Position numbers and translations under genes: made by a program. The notes beneath the pieces are model-generated. The model made no database searches. It had not been told where the DNA came from and saw only the letters and a program-made list of their open reading frames with translations. 64,000 nt of DNA, from positions 930,001 through 994,000 of the forward strand of contig NZ_CBDBDD010000009.1 in assembly GCF_965203655.1 (NCBI RefSeq). The letters are read 5' to 3'. Shown here piece by piece: positions 27,397 to 35,573 of the stretch. The first letter of the stretch is position 1, and each line of letters begins with the position of its first letter. The DNA is from Poriferisodalis sp965203655 (lineage in GTDB: Bacteria > Actinomycetota > Acidimicrobiia > Acidimicrobiales > Poriferisodalaceae).

Positions 27397-29397
27397 ATGA
27401 CAACGCTGTGGCCACGGCTCGAGCCCTTGCTGCCACGTGTCTCCAAGCCGGCTCGATACATCGGCTGCGAGGACGGGATGCAGCAACCACGTGTTGACTC
27501 CGACCTCACCTCATGGCTCTTTGCGTATCCCGACACGTACGAGATCGGCCTGCCCAATCAGGGACTGCAGATTCTCTACGAGCTGGTGAACGAGCGACCC
27601 GATGCGAGCGCCGAGCGGGCATACGCGCCCTGGATCGACCTCGAAGCCGAGATGCGCACCCACGGGCTGCCGCTGTTCTCGGTGGACACCCACCGCGCTG
27701 CGGGCGAATTCGACATCATCGCCTTCAACCTCTCTGCGGAGCTCGTCTACACCAACGTGCTCAACTGCATCGACTTGGCCGGTGTGGCGGTGAGGTCGGC
27801 GCAGCGCAGCGATGCCGAGCCGCTGATCGGGGCCGGCGGTCATTGCGCATTCAACCCCGAGCCGCTGGCCGATTTCGTGGACTTCTTCGTGATCGGCGAC
27901 GGCGAGGAGGTTGTCGGCGAGATCACCGATGTGGTCGGCGCCTGGAAGCGCTCCGGCAAGCGAACCGGCACTCGTGAGGGACTGCTGCGAGAGCTTGCGG
28001 GCATCGAGGGTGTGTACGTGCCGTCGATGTACGAGGTTTCGTACGACGGGGCCGCGCTTGTCGAGGTGACTCCCAGGTATCCCGATGTGCCGCCGCTGAT
28101 TGCCAAGCGGACGGTCGCCGATCTTGCCGACTGGCCCTACCCACGTCGCCAACTCGTCCCCGTCACCGAGGTGGTGCACGATCGTCTGTCGGTCGAGGTG
28201 TTCAGGGGTTGCACCCGCGGGTGCCGTTTCTGCCAGGCGGGCATGATCACCCGCCCGGTGCGGGAGCGGCCTGCGGCACAGGTGCGCGAGATGGTGTCGG
28301 CCGGCCTCGAGCGCAGCGGGTACGACGAGGTCAGCCTGATGTCGCTGTCCACGGCGGACTACAGCGGCATTGCCGAGCTGGTCCGTGACACGGTCACCGG
28401 GTGCGGCGACGGCACAGCCGGGGATGGCGCTGACCCCAACCGCATCAGCGTGTCGTTGCCGAGCCTGCGTGTCGATGCGTTCACCGTGGACGTGGCGGCG
28501 CAGGTGTCACGGGCGCGGCGTACGGGGCTGACCTTTGCCCCCGAGGCGGGATCGTGGCGGCTGCGCCAGATCATCAACAAGCTCATCACCGAAGAAGACC
28601 TCTACAGCGCAGTGCGTTCGGCCTACAGCCAAGGCTGGCATCGCATGAAGCTGTACTTCCTGACGGGCTTGCCCTCGGAGATGGACCCCGACACCGAGGC
28701 CATAGCGCATTTGGCCGAGAGCTGCGCTCGGATCGGTCAGGAGTACACCAAGCGGGCGTCGGTGACGGTGTCGCTGGGGGGCTTCGTGCCTAAGCCGCAC
28801 ACGCCGTTCCAGTGGTTCGGGCAGAACCCGCCCGACGAGCTGGCCCGCAAGGTGCGGCTGGTGCGCTCGGCACTGGGCAGGAACCGGCGTGTCCAGCTCA
28901 AGTGGCACGACCCGGCGGCGTCAACTGCCGAGGGCATCGCCAGCCGCGGGGACCGACGGGTCGGCGCGGCCATCGAGTACGTCTGGCGCAAGGGCGGCAC
29001 ATTCCAGGAGTGGAGCGAGCGCTTCGACCTCTCGCTGTGGGAAGAGGCGATGGCGGCATGCGGCCTTGACCTGGATTGGTACGTGCACCGCCACCGAGGC
29101 GGACACGAGATGCTGCCCTGGGACCACATCGGTGCCGGGCTGCATCGCGACTTTCTCTGGCAGGACTGGCAGGACGCCCTCGCTGGGCATGGTCTGCCTG
29201 ACTGCCGATGGACCCCGTGCTACGACTGCGGGGCCTGTACTGAATATGGGATCGAGCACATCGTTGCGTCCCCTGTCGCCCCCAATGGCGGCAGCCAGGG
29301 GACGGGACAGGATCTCGCGACCGGGCATGTGGTGCCGGTCGAGCTGCGACCTCGCCAGCTGGCGGGCGCAGGAGCACCGGCAGGAGGCGGCGCATGA
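27397..29397 (+). CDS. TIGR03960-family B12-binding radical SAM protein
   Basis: 666 aa. Residues ~1-230 resemble a cobalamin-binding-like domain (SWLFAYPDTYEIGLPNQG, FFVIGDGEEVVGEI); the radical SAM core has EVFRGCTRGCRFCQAG (Cys-x3-Cys-x2-Cys) and later FAPEAGSWRLRQIINK and KLYFLTGLPSE. The C-terminal end has a CYDCGACTEYG cysteine cluster that could hold another Fe-S centre or zinc. The reaction is unknown. ATG 27397 is preceded by TAGCGT 10 nt upstream rather than a Shine-Dalgarno. In other genomes it is fused or adjacent to the TIGR03936 protein, as here. Confidence 0.9.
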   Translation: MTTLWPRLEPLLPRVSKPARYIGCEDGMQQPRVDSDLTSWLFAYPDTYEIGLPNQGLQILYELVNERPDASAERAYAPWIDLEAEMRTHGLPLFSVDTHRAAGEFDIIAFNLSAELVYTNVLNCIDLAGVAVRSAQRSDAEPLIGAGGHCAFNPEPLADFVDFFVIGDGEEVVGEITDVVGAWKRSGKRTGTREGLLRELAGIEGVYVPSMYEVSYDGAALVEVTPRYPDVPPLIAKRTVADLADWPYPRRQLVPVTEVVHDRLSVEVFRGCTRGCRFCQAGMITRPVRERPAAQVREMVSAGLERSGYDEVSLMSLSTADYSGIAELVRDTVTGCGDGTAGDGADPNRISVSLPSLRVDAFTVDVAAQVSRARRTGLTFAPEAGSWRLRQIINKLITEEDLYSAVRSAYSQGWHRMKLYFLTGLPSEMDPDTEAIAHLAESCARIGQEYTKRASVTVSLGGFVPKPHTPFQWFGQNPPDELARKVRLVRSALGRNRRVQLKWHDPAASTAEGIASRGDRRVGAAIEYVWRKGGTFQEWSERFDLSLWEEAMAACGLDLDWYVHRHRGGHEMLPWDHIGAGLHRDFLWQDWQDALAGHGLPDCRWTPCYDCGACTEYGIEHIVASPVAPNGGSQGTGQDLATGHVVPVELRPRQLAGAGAPAGGGA

Positions 29398-29436
29398 TGC
29401 GCGGCCCCGACGCGCCGGTGCTGAGCCGCAGTGCCG

Positions 29437-29458
29437 CTCCCACCCTCGTGGGTGGGAG
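29437..29458 (+). promoter_or_regulatory. Perfect 9-bp hairpin that buries a Shine-Dalgarno
   Basis: CTCCCACCC 29437-29445 pairs with GGGTGGGAG 29450-29458 around loop TCGT. The 3' arm contains the GGGAG that serves TTG 29465, so ribosome access to the DUF2344 gene would need the stem opened, for example by ribosomes arriving from the upstream gene. Confidence 0.6.
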
Positions 29459-29464
29459 ACCGCA

Positions 29465-30304
29465 TTGAGGCTGCGCGTCCGCTTTTCCAAGACCGGCAAG
29501 ATCCGGTTCATCGGCCACCGGGATGTGGCCCGGGTGACCGAGCGCGCCGTGCGCAAGGTGGGGCTGCCCGTGGCCTACAGCGAAGGCTTCTCGCCTCGCA
29601 TGCGGATGAGCTTCGGCCTGGCACTGCCGACCGGGTATGAATCCGACGGCGAATTCGTGGAGCTGCCGCTGGTGGACAGTGCGCTGATCGACGGCGCGGC
29701 AGGCGACGCAGACGCCTCCAACGGCGTCGGCGCCCTCAGCGCGGCTGGAGGGCCGGTGATCGTCTGCCGGAGCGGCACCCACGCACCCTGTGAACACGAG
29801 CCACAGCTCGACGCCCCGAGTTACTGCACCATCGCCGAAGCGCTCAGCGAGGCGCTGCCGGTGGGCATGGAAGTGTCTGCCGCAGTGCTGACCGACGGCC
29901 GCGGGCCGTCGCTGCAGGCTGCCGTGCGCACATGCGGATGGCAGTTCGAGATCGTGGGGCTGGATGAGGCCGCAGCGGCGAAAGCAGTTGCAGAACTGCT
30001 TGCCGCCGGTACCGTCGTGACCGAACGGGTGCACAAAGGCGAGACCGTGAGTTCGGATATTCGACCCAGCGTTGAGGTGCTGCAAGTGGTCGGACGTTCG
30101 GATTGGGGGACGGTGCTGAGTGCCGAGCTCTCAGCCACGCCCCGGGTGGTGCGCCCCAGCGAACTGGTGCCAGCGCTCGCGCTGGCACATGACATGGGCA
30201 GAGCCCGAAGAACACATCAATGGACGTGTGGCGCCGCAGGACGAGCCGAACCGGCCGTGCCTTCCCGATGCGCCCAGAGACAGAAGGAAACTCTCAGTGG
30301 ATGA
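29465..30304 (+). CDS. TIGR03936 (DUF2344) radical SAM-associated protein
   Basis: 279 aa. LRLRVRFSKTGKIRFIGHRDVARV and YSEGFSPRMRMSFGLALPTG are the family signature. Partner of the TIGR03960 protein; molecular role unknown. Start TTG 29465 is chosen because the conserved domain begins at once and GGGAG lies 6 nt upstream; the open frame back to 28889 is shadow. About 30 residues after the first conserved third (DGAAGDADASNGVGALSAAGG) look like an inserted low-complexity loop. The stop overlaps the RNase gene start inside GTGGATGA. Confidence 0.88.
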   Translation: MRLRVRFSKTGKIRFIGHRDVARVTERAVRKVGLPVAYSEGFSPRMRMSFGLALPTGYESDGEFVELPLVDSALIDGAAGDADASNGVGALSAAGGPVIVCRSGTHAPCEHEPQLDAPSYCTIAEALSEALPVGMEVSAAVLTDGRGPSLQAAVRTCGWQFEIVGLDEAAAAKAVAELLAAGTVVTERVHKGETVSSDIRPSVEVLQVVGRSDWGTVLSAELSATPRVVRPSELVPALALAHDMGRARRTHQWTCGAAGRAEPAVPSRCAQRQKETLSG

Positions 30305-32381
30305 ATCGACACTGAACGAGACAGCAAACGACACAGGAAACGACACAGCAAACGAGAGCAGGAACAACTCCAAAGACGCCAATTCGACCGAGACCAGCAC
30401 AGCGGAGCCGCAGCCGGCCGTTCGCAAGCGCCGGCTAGTGGCACCCACGACCGGTGATGCGCCCGACAAGCCTGAACCGGGATTGAGCGCCGCAGCACCC
30501 GCAGAGGCCCCACCGCAGCAGACGCGACGCAGGCGAGCGCGCACATCATCGGAGGGAGCCTCCTCGGAGCCCAAGCAAGCTCCGGAGACCAAGCAAGAAT
30601 CAGGGCCCACCGCAAAGGCAGCACCTAAAGCCAAGGCAGAGTCGAAATCAAAGGCAGAGCCCAAGGCCAAGTCTGGGTCCGGGACGAAGTCACAGGCTGG
30701 AGCCAAGGACAAGAGCGGGCCCAAATCCAAGACGGCAACTGACCCCGCCGACGCCCCAGCTGCGCCGGAGAAGCCGCAGCCGCCACCGGTACCCCCGCCG
30801 GTACGCAAGCCCCAGATCGGGGACAGCCGTCCGGCACCGGCCTCCCAGCCGACCGAAGGCGACGGCACCACTGGTCGTCGTCGTCGCCGCCGTGGAGGTC
30901 GAGGACGCGGTGGGCGTGGTCGATCAGGCGAAGCGCAAACGACGGCGGATGAGGGGCGCAACGGTTCCCACGCACCTGTCGAGGCGATCCTGGCCGATCA
31001 GCAGCCAGTCGAGCTCGACGACGCGCAGCTCTCCGAGCGCCGCGGCAAGTACCGAAACGGCAAGCCGATCGGCCGGTACCGCATGTGCGTCCACGTCGCG
31101 GAAGGCGCCACACACATCGCAGTGCTCGAAGGCCGATCGCTCATCGAGTACTACGTCAGCCGTCCATCGGACGACATCTCCGAGATCTACGGCAACCTCT
31201 ACATGGGCCGGGTGCGACGGGTTCTTCCGGGCATGGAGGCAGCATTCGTCGACATCGGCACGCCCAAGCAGGCAGTGCTCTACCGGGGTGATCTGACGGT
31301 CAACACCGATGACAGCGACGACGACGCCAGTCCCGAGCGCAAGCGGGCGGGCGGGCGGCGAGGCCGCTCTGTCGAGGGACCCGCGATCGGGGAGCTGATC
31401 CGCAATGGCCAGAAGATCATGTGCCAGGTCATCAAGAATCCGATTGGCCACAAGGGTGCCCGCCTGACAACTGAGGTATCGCTGCCGGGTCGGTTCGTGG
31501 TGCTCATTCCCAACAGCAACGTCACGGGTATTTCCCGCCGCCTGCCGAGCCGCGAGCGACGCAGGCTGCGCAGCTTGCTGACCAAGGAGACTCCCGAGGG
31601 CTTCGGCGTGATCCTGCGGACTGCGGCAGAGAACGTCACCCCCGCGGAAATCCGCCGGGACATCGAACGGCTGACCCGTCAATGGACGAAGATCTCCCAG
31701 CTTGCCGAGCGTTCTGAGGCTCCGGCGCTGCTGTTCCGCGAACCCGAGCTCGCCGTGCGCATCATCCGCGAGCAGTTCACGGCGGACTTCCGCGAGGTCG
31801 TAATCGACGACCCATCACTGTTCGAACAAGTCAAGGGGTACATGGAGGCCGTTGCGGCACCGCTGGTAGATCGGATCCGCTACTACGACCCGGTGGCCGA
31901 ACGTCTCGCGCTGTTCGAGCGCGTCCACGTCGCCGAGCAGGTGCGCAAGGCCACCGATCGCAAAGTCTGGCTCCCCTCAGGCGGTTCGCTCATCATCGAG
32001 CACACCGAGGCACTCACCGTGATCGACGTGAACACGGGGCGCAACGTCGGCAGTTCCAGCCTCAACGAGACCCTCTTTCAGAACAATCTCGAAGCAGCGA
32101 CCGAGATCGCGAAGCAACTGCGACTGCGAGACATCGGCGGCATCATCGTCGTGGACTTCGTCGACATGGACGACAAGCGACAGCGCGAGAAGCTGATGTC
32201 GACGCTGAACGAGGCATTGGCTCGCGACAAGACGCGAACCGCGACCGAGCCGATCTCGGACATGGGCATTGTCCAGATGACCCGGATGCGTACCGGGGAA
32301 GGTCTGCTGGAATCGATGTCCGATCCCTGCGAGGTCTGCGATGGACGGGGCATCCTGCTGCGTGAGTCGCTCTTCGCTTAG
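30297..32381 (+). CDS. Ribonuclease E/G family protein
   Basis: 694 aa. Endoribonuclease for rRNA/tRNA maturation and mRNA decay. The first ~250 residues are disordered: Asn/Thr-rich start, Lys/Pro/Ala-rich middle, then an Arg/Gly tract (GRRRRRRGGRGRGGRGR) that probably binds RNA. The catalytic part follows: S1-like GNLYMGRVRRVLPGMEAAFVD, RNase H-like core with VIDVNTGRNVG and VVDFVDMDDKRQ (catalytic Asp residues), and the Zn-link DPCEVCDGRG. No long C-terminal scaffold. GTG 30297 follows AAGGAAA. Confidence 0.93.
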   Translation: MDESTLNETANDTGNDTANESRNNSKDANSTETSTAEPQPAVRKRRLVAPTTGDAPDKPEPGLSAAAPAEAPPQQTRRRRARTSSEGASSEPKQAPETKQESGPTAKAAPKAKAESKSKAEPKAKSGSGTKSQAGAKDKSGPKSKTATDPADAPAAPEKPQPPPVPPPVRKPQIGDSRPAPASQPTEGDGTTGRRRRRRGGRGRGGRGRSGEAQTTADEGRNGSHAPVEAILADQQPVELDDAQLSERRGKYRNGKPIGRYRMCVHVAEGATHIAVLEGRSLIEYYVSRPSDDISEIYGNLYMGRVRRVLPGMEAAFVDIGTPKQAVLYRGDLTVNTDDSDDDASPERKRAGGRRGRSVEGPAIGELIRNGQKIMCQVIKNPIGHKGARLTTEVSLPGRFVVLIPNSNVTGISRRLPSRERRRLRSLLTKETPEGFGVILRTAAENVTPAEIRRDIERLTRQWTKISQLAERSEAPALLFREPELAVRIIREQFTADFREVVIDDPSLFEQVKGYMEAVAAPLVDRIRYYDPVAERLALFERVHVAEQVRKATDRKVWLPSGGSLIIEHTEALTVIDVNTGRNVGSSSLNETLFQNNLEAATEIAKQLRLRDIGGIIVVDFVDMDDKRQREKLMSTLNEALARDKTRTATEPISDMGIVQMTRMRTGEGLLESMSDPCEVCDGRGILLRESLFA

Positions 32382-32426
32382 CGGTTGAGCCAGAAAATCG
32401 GTTGCGCCGAATTGAGGGGTCATCGG

Positions 32427-32432
32427 TATCCT
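32427..32432 (+). promoter_or_regulatory. -10-like hexamer TATCCT for rplU-rpmA
   Basis: 9-nt gap to ATG 32442, so any leader would be only 2-3 nt. No Shine-Dalgarno. Confidence 0.4.
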
Positions 32433-32441
32433 TCCGGGTTG

Positions 32442-32753
32442 ATGTACGCAGTCATCGCCACCGGCGGCAAGCAGCGCCGCGTCGAGGCCGGCCAACGGCT
32501 CGACGTTGAGCTGCTCGCGGTGCAGGCTGGCGAGGAAGTCACCTTCACGCCGGTGCTCGTCGTTGACGACGGCACGGTGCTGGCGACGCCCGACGAACTC
32601 GACGGTGCCTTGGTGCGAGGACGGGTGCTCGGCGAGACTAAGGGTCCCAAGATCGACGGATTCACCTACAAGAACGCCACTAACAACCGGCGCAGGTGGG
32701 GCCACCGGCAGCGCTACAGCACGGTCGAGATCACCGCGATCGCCACCACCTAA
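32442..32753 (+). CDS. rplU: 50S ribosomal protein L21
   Basis: 103 aa, full length. MYAVIATGGKQRRVEAGQRL and GPKIDGFTYKNATNNRRRWGHRQ match the family. Binds 23S rRNA. Start ATG 32442; upstream open frame is not used. Followed by rpmA after 45 bases, the standard order. Confidence 0.98.
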   Translation: MYAVIATGGKQRRVEAGQRLDVELLAVQAGEEVTFTPVLVVDDGTVLATPDELDGALVRGRVLGETKGPKIDGFTYKNATNNRRRWGHRQRYSTVEITAIATT

Positions 32754-32798
32754 CCCATCCCGCCGAGCGCGCCCCACCAGACACCAAAGGACAGCACG

Positions 32799-33050
32799 AT
32801 GTCGAAGACCAAGGGCGGAGGCTCCACCCGCAACGGGCGCGATTCGATCGCTAAGCGCCTCGGCGTGAAGGTGTACTCAGGCCAGACGATTGATGCCGGC
32901 GGCATCATCGTGCGCCAGCGGGGCACCAAGTTCCATCCGGGCCGCAACGTAGGTCGTGGCAAGGACGACACCCTGTATGCCACGGCACCGGGGGTTGTGC
33001 GTTTCGGCTATCGCCGCGGACGCCGGCTAGTCGACGTCGTCACCTCCTAG
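32799..33050 (+). CDS. rpmA: 50S ribosomal protein L27
   Basis: 83 aa. MSKTKGGGSTRNGRDS, then RLGVKVYSGQTIDAGGIIVRQRG and KFHPGRNVGRGKDDTLYA. The N-terminal tail reaches the peptidyl-transferase centre. AAAGGAC precedes the ATG. Between rplU and obgE as usual. Confidence 0.98.
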   Translation: MSKTKGGGSTRNGRDSIAKRLGVKVYSGQTIDAGGIIVRQRGTKFHPGRNVGRGKDDTLYATAPGVVRFGYRRGRRLVDVVTS

Positions 33051-33120
33051 TCCGGGATGCCGTGACGTCCGGGTGGGCGTCCGCGGGCACAGCCGAGACA
33101 GCCTGGACAGGCGACCGCCG

Positions 33121-34389
33121 ATGAGCGACTTTGTCGATGAATGCCAGCTGCACGCCAAGGGAGGCGACGGCGGCGCCGGCTGCGTGTCGTTCCGCCGCGA
33201 GGCCCACGTGCCCCGCGGCGGCCCCGACGGGGGAGACGGCGGTCATGGCGGCGACGTGTGGTTGGTGGCCGACCGCAACGTGGCCTCTCTGCTGGCATTC
33301 CGGGACTTCCCGTTCCGGCGCGCCGCCAACGGAACGCACGGCCAAGGCCGCAAGCGACACGGCCGTAACGGCGACGACGAGTTCGTCCGGGTGCCTGAGG
33401 GCACTGTCGTACGCGATCGGGACGGCACGGCGATCGCCGACCTGGTGAACGCAGGCGACCGGTGGCTGGCTGCGCAAGGCGGCCGAGGCGGTCGTGGCAA
33501 TGTGCGCTTTGCTTCCAACCGGCTGCGAGCACCCCAATTCGCCGAACAGGCAGAGCCCGGCGAGGAACATTGGTTCGGCCTGGAGCTGAAGCTGATGGCC
33601 GATGTCGCACTGGTCGGCTTCCCGAACGCCGGCAAGAGCACGTTCATCAGCACGGTGTCAGCAGCGAAGCCGAAGGTCGCCTCGTACCCGTTCACGACGC
33701 TCACGCCCTCTCTGGGCGTCGTCCGGCTCGATGACGGCGCTGTTCGCGATCGGGGCAGCAACGAGGGCAGTTTCGAGATGGTCATCGCGGATGTGCCGGG
33801 GCTCATCGAGGGCGCAGCTGAGGGGAAGGGCCTCGGGCACCAGTTCCTGCGACACGTCGAGCGTGCCCGTGTGCTGCTGATCATGGCGGATCTGGCTGAG
33901 GTCAGCGATCGGGACCCGCACGAGCAGGTCGACGTGCTGCTCGGCGAGCTCGAGCGTTACAACCCAATGCTCGCGACCCGGCGCAAACTGATCGTGGGCA
34001 CCAAGACCGATGTGGCACACCTCGACTGGGACGGGCCGCGCGTCAGCGCGGTGACAGGCGAGGGCGTGAACTCGGTGCTCGGAAGCCTGCGGGACCTGGT
34101 TGCCGAGGCACGCGCGGCCGATGACGCTCCTTCCCAGTACGTAGTGCACCGCCCATCGCCAGGGGGCGTTGCCGTGCTGCGCCTAGCGGATGGGATCTTC
34201 GAGATCGAGGGACGTCAGGCACGGCGAGCGGTGGCACTGTCGGATTTGACCGATCCCGCCGCGCTGGCATGGGCGCAACGGCGGTTGGAGAAACTCGGCG
34301 TGTCCCGAGCCTTGGCCCGCAACGGCGCCCAGTCGGGCGATCTTGTCCGCATCGGCGACTTCGAATTCACCTACGAGCCAGACACGTGA
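33121..34389 (+). CDS. obgE: GTPase Obg (CgtA)
   Basis: 422 aa. Ribosome-assembly and stress GTPase. Glycine-rich Obg fold with CQLHAKGGDGGAGCVSFRRE and QGGRGGRGNVRFAS, then G1 GFPNAGKST, switch/G3 VADVPGLIEGAAEGKGLG, G4 GTKTDV, and a C-terminal OCT domain from about residue 345 (GIFEIEGRQARRAVALSD). Start ATG 33121, in an open frame reaching 33073. Ends 61 bases before proB. Confidence 0.97.
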   Translation: MSDFVDECQLHAKGGDGGAGCVSFRREAHVPRGGPDGGDGGHGGDVWLVADRNVASLLAFRDFPFRRAANGTHGQGRKRHGRNGDDEFVRVPEGTVVRDRDGTAIADLVNAGDRWLAAQGGRGGRGNVRFASNRLRAPQFAEQAEPGEEHWFGLELKLMADVALVGFPNAGKSTFISTVSAAKPKVASYPFTTLTPSLGVVRLDDGAVRDRGSNEGSFEMVIADVPGLIEGAAEGKGLGHQFLRHVERARVLLIMADLAEVSDRDPHEQVDVLLGELERYNPMLATRRKLIVGTKTDVAHLDWDGPRVSAVTGEGVNSVLGSLRDLVAEARAADDAPSQYVVHRPSPGGVAVLRLADGIFEIEGRQARRAVALSDLTDPAALAWAQRRLEKLGVSRALARNGAQSGDLVRIGDFEFTYEPDT

Positions 34390-34450
34390 GGGCTCAGCAC
34401 GCGACACCGGTCGCTGCCATCGCGACGGCAACACGGCAGGATTGACGTCG

Positions 34451-35545
34451 ATGCCTGCTTCACAACGGCTGATCGCGAAGATCGGGACGTCGTCCATCAC
34501 GACATCGGACGGGCGTGTCGACCTTGACGCTGTTGCCAAGCTGGCATCGGAAGTCGCCGGCGTACGCGCCGCGGGACACGAAGTGATCGTGGTCACCTCC
34601 GGCGCGATCACTGCAGGCGTGCAACGGCTCGAAGTCGAACGGCCCACCGAGCCTGAGCGGCTCCAGGCACTGTCCGCAGTGGGGCAGATCGACCTCATGG
34701 CGTCCTACCGGGAGCTGTTCGCCGACCATGGCATGGTCGTCGGCCAAGTCCTGATCGCCCCGCACGACTTCCGCGACCGTGACCAGTACCTGCACGCCCG
34801 AGCGACGTTCCATCACCTGCTCGACCTCGGCGTCGTGCCCGTTGTCAACGAGAACGACGCGATCGCCGACGACGCAATCCGCTACGGCGACAACGACCGG
34901 ATCGCAGCGCTCGTTGCGAACCTGGTGCGCGCCGATGCGCTGATCCTGCTGACCGACATGCCCGGAGTGCTCACCGCGGACCCCAACATCGATCCCGAAG
35001 CCTCGCTCATCTCGGAGATTCAGGAGGTGAGCCCGTCGCTGCAGGCTGCCGCGGGCTCAGCGAGCGCGGTCGGCAGCGGCGGCATGGCCTCGAAGCTGGC
35101 AGCGGCTCGGATGGCCTCGTGGAGCGGGGTGCGCACGGTGATCGCTTCAGCGCGCCGGCCCGATGTAGTCGCTGACGCCGCCGCGGGCCGACCAGGCGTC
35201 GGCACCACGGTGCCTGCTCGGGATGCCCGCGTCTCCGCCCGCAAGCTCTGGATTGGGTTCGCTGTGGCTGCCCGAGGCACGGTGACCGTCGATGGCGGCG
35301 CTCGGCGAGCCGTGTCCCAAGGCGGGAAATCCCTGCTTGCGGCCGGCGTCGTCGGCTCTGATGGCTCCTTTATTGCAGGCGAGGCCGTGGACATTGTCGA
35401 TGAGCACAACGAGATCTTTGCCAAGGGGCTCGCGGCCATCGATGCCGAGGGACTGGGCGTCACTGCCGGCTTGCGCAGCGATCAGCTGCCCGAGGGCTTG
35501 CATCCCCTCGTCGTGCACCGCGACGACCTCATCGTTCTGGGGTGA
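34451..35545 (+). CDS. proB: Glutamate 5-kinase
   Basis: 364 aa. First step of proline synthesis. Amino-acid kinase fold: RLIAKIGTSSITT, VIVVTSGAITAGVQ, PVVNENDAIADDAIRYGDND, LILLTDMPGVLTADP, GSGGMASKLAAARMA. C-terminal PUA domain from about residue 270 (RKLWIGFAVAARGTVTVD). ATG 34451 is the first residue of the conserved part; the longer frame into obgE is not needed. Confidence 0.96.
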   Translation: MPASQRLIAKIGTSSITTSDGRVDLDAVAKLASEVAGVRAAGHEVIVVTSGAITAGVQRLEVERPTEPERLQALSAVGQIDLMASYRELFADHGMVVGQVLIAPHDFRDRDQYLHARATFHHLLDLGVVPVVNENDAIADDAIRYGDNDRIAALVANLVRADALILLTDMPGVLTADPNIDPEASLISEIQEVSPSLQAAAGSASAVGSGGMASKLAAARMASWSGVRTVIASARRPDVVADAAAGRPGVGTTVPARDARVSARKLWIGFAVAARGTVTVDGGARRAVSQGGKSLLAAGVVGSDGSFIAGEAVDIVDEHNEIFAKGLAAIDAEGLGVTAGLRSDQLPEGLHPLVVHRDDLIVLG

Positions 35546-35561
35546 TTCGGGGCGATGCCAC

Positions 35562-35567
35562 TAGTCT
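35562..35567 (+). promoter_or_regulatory. -10-like hexamer TAGTCT for proA, leaderless configuration
   Basis: 6-nt gap to GTG 35574 and no Shine-Dalgarno, so proA may have its own leaderless transcript besides read-through from proB. Confidence 0.45.
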
Positions 35568-35573
35568 GCTCGG

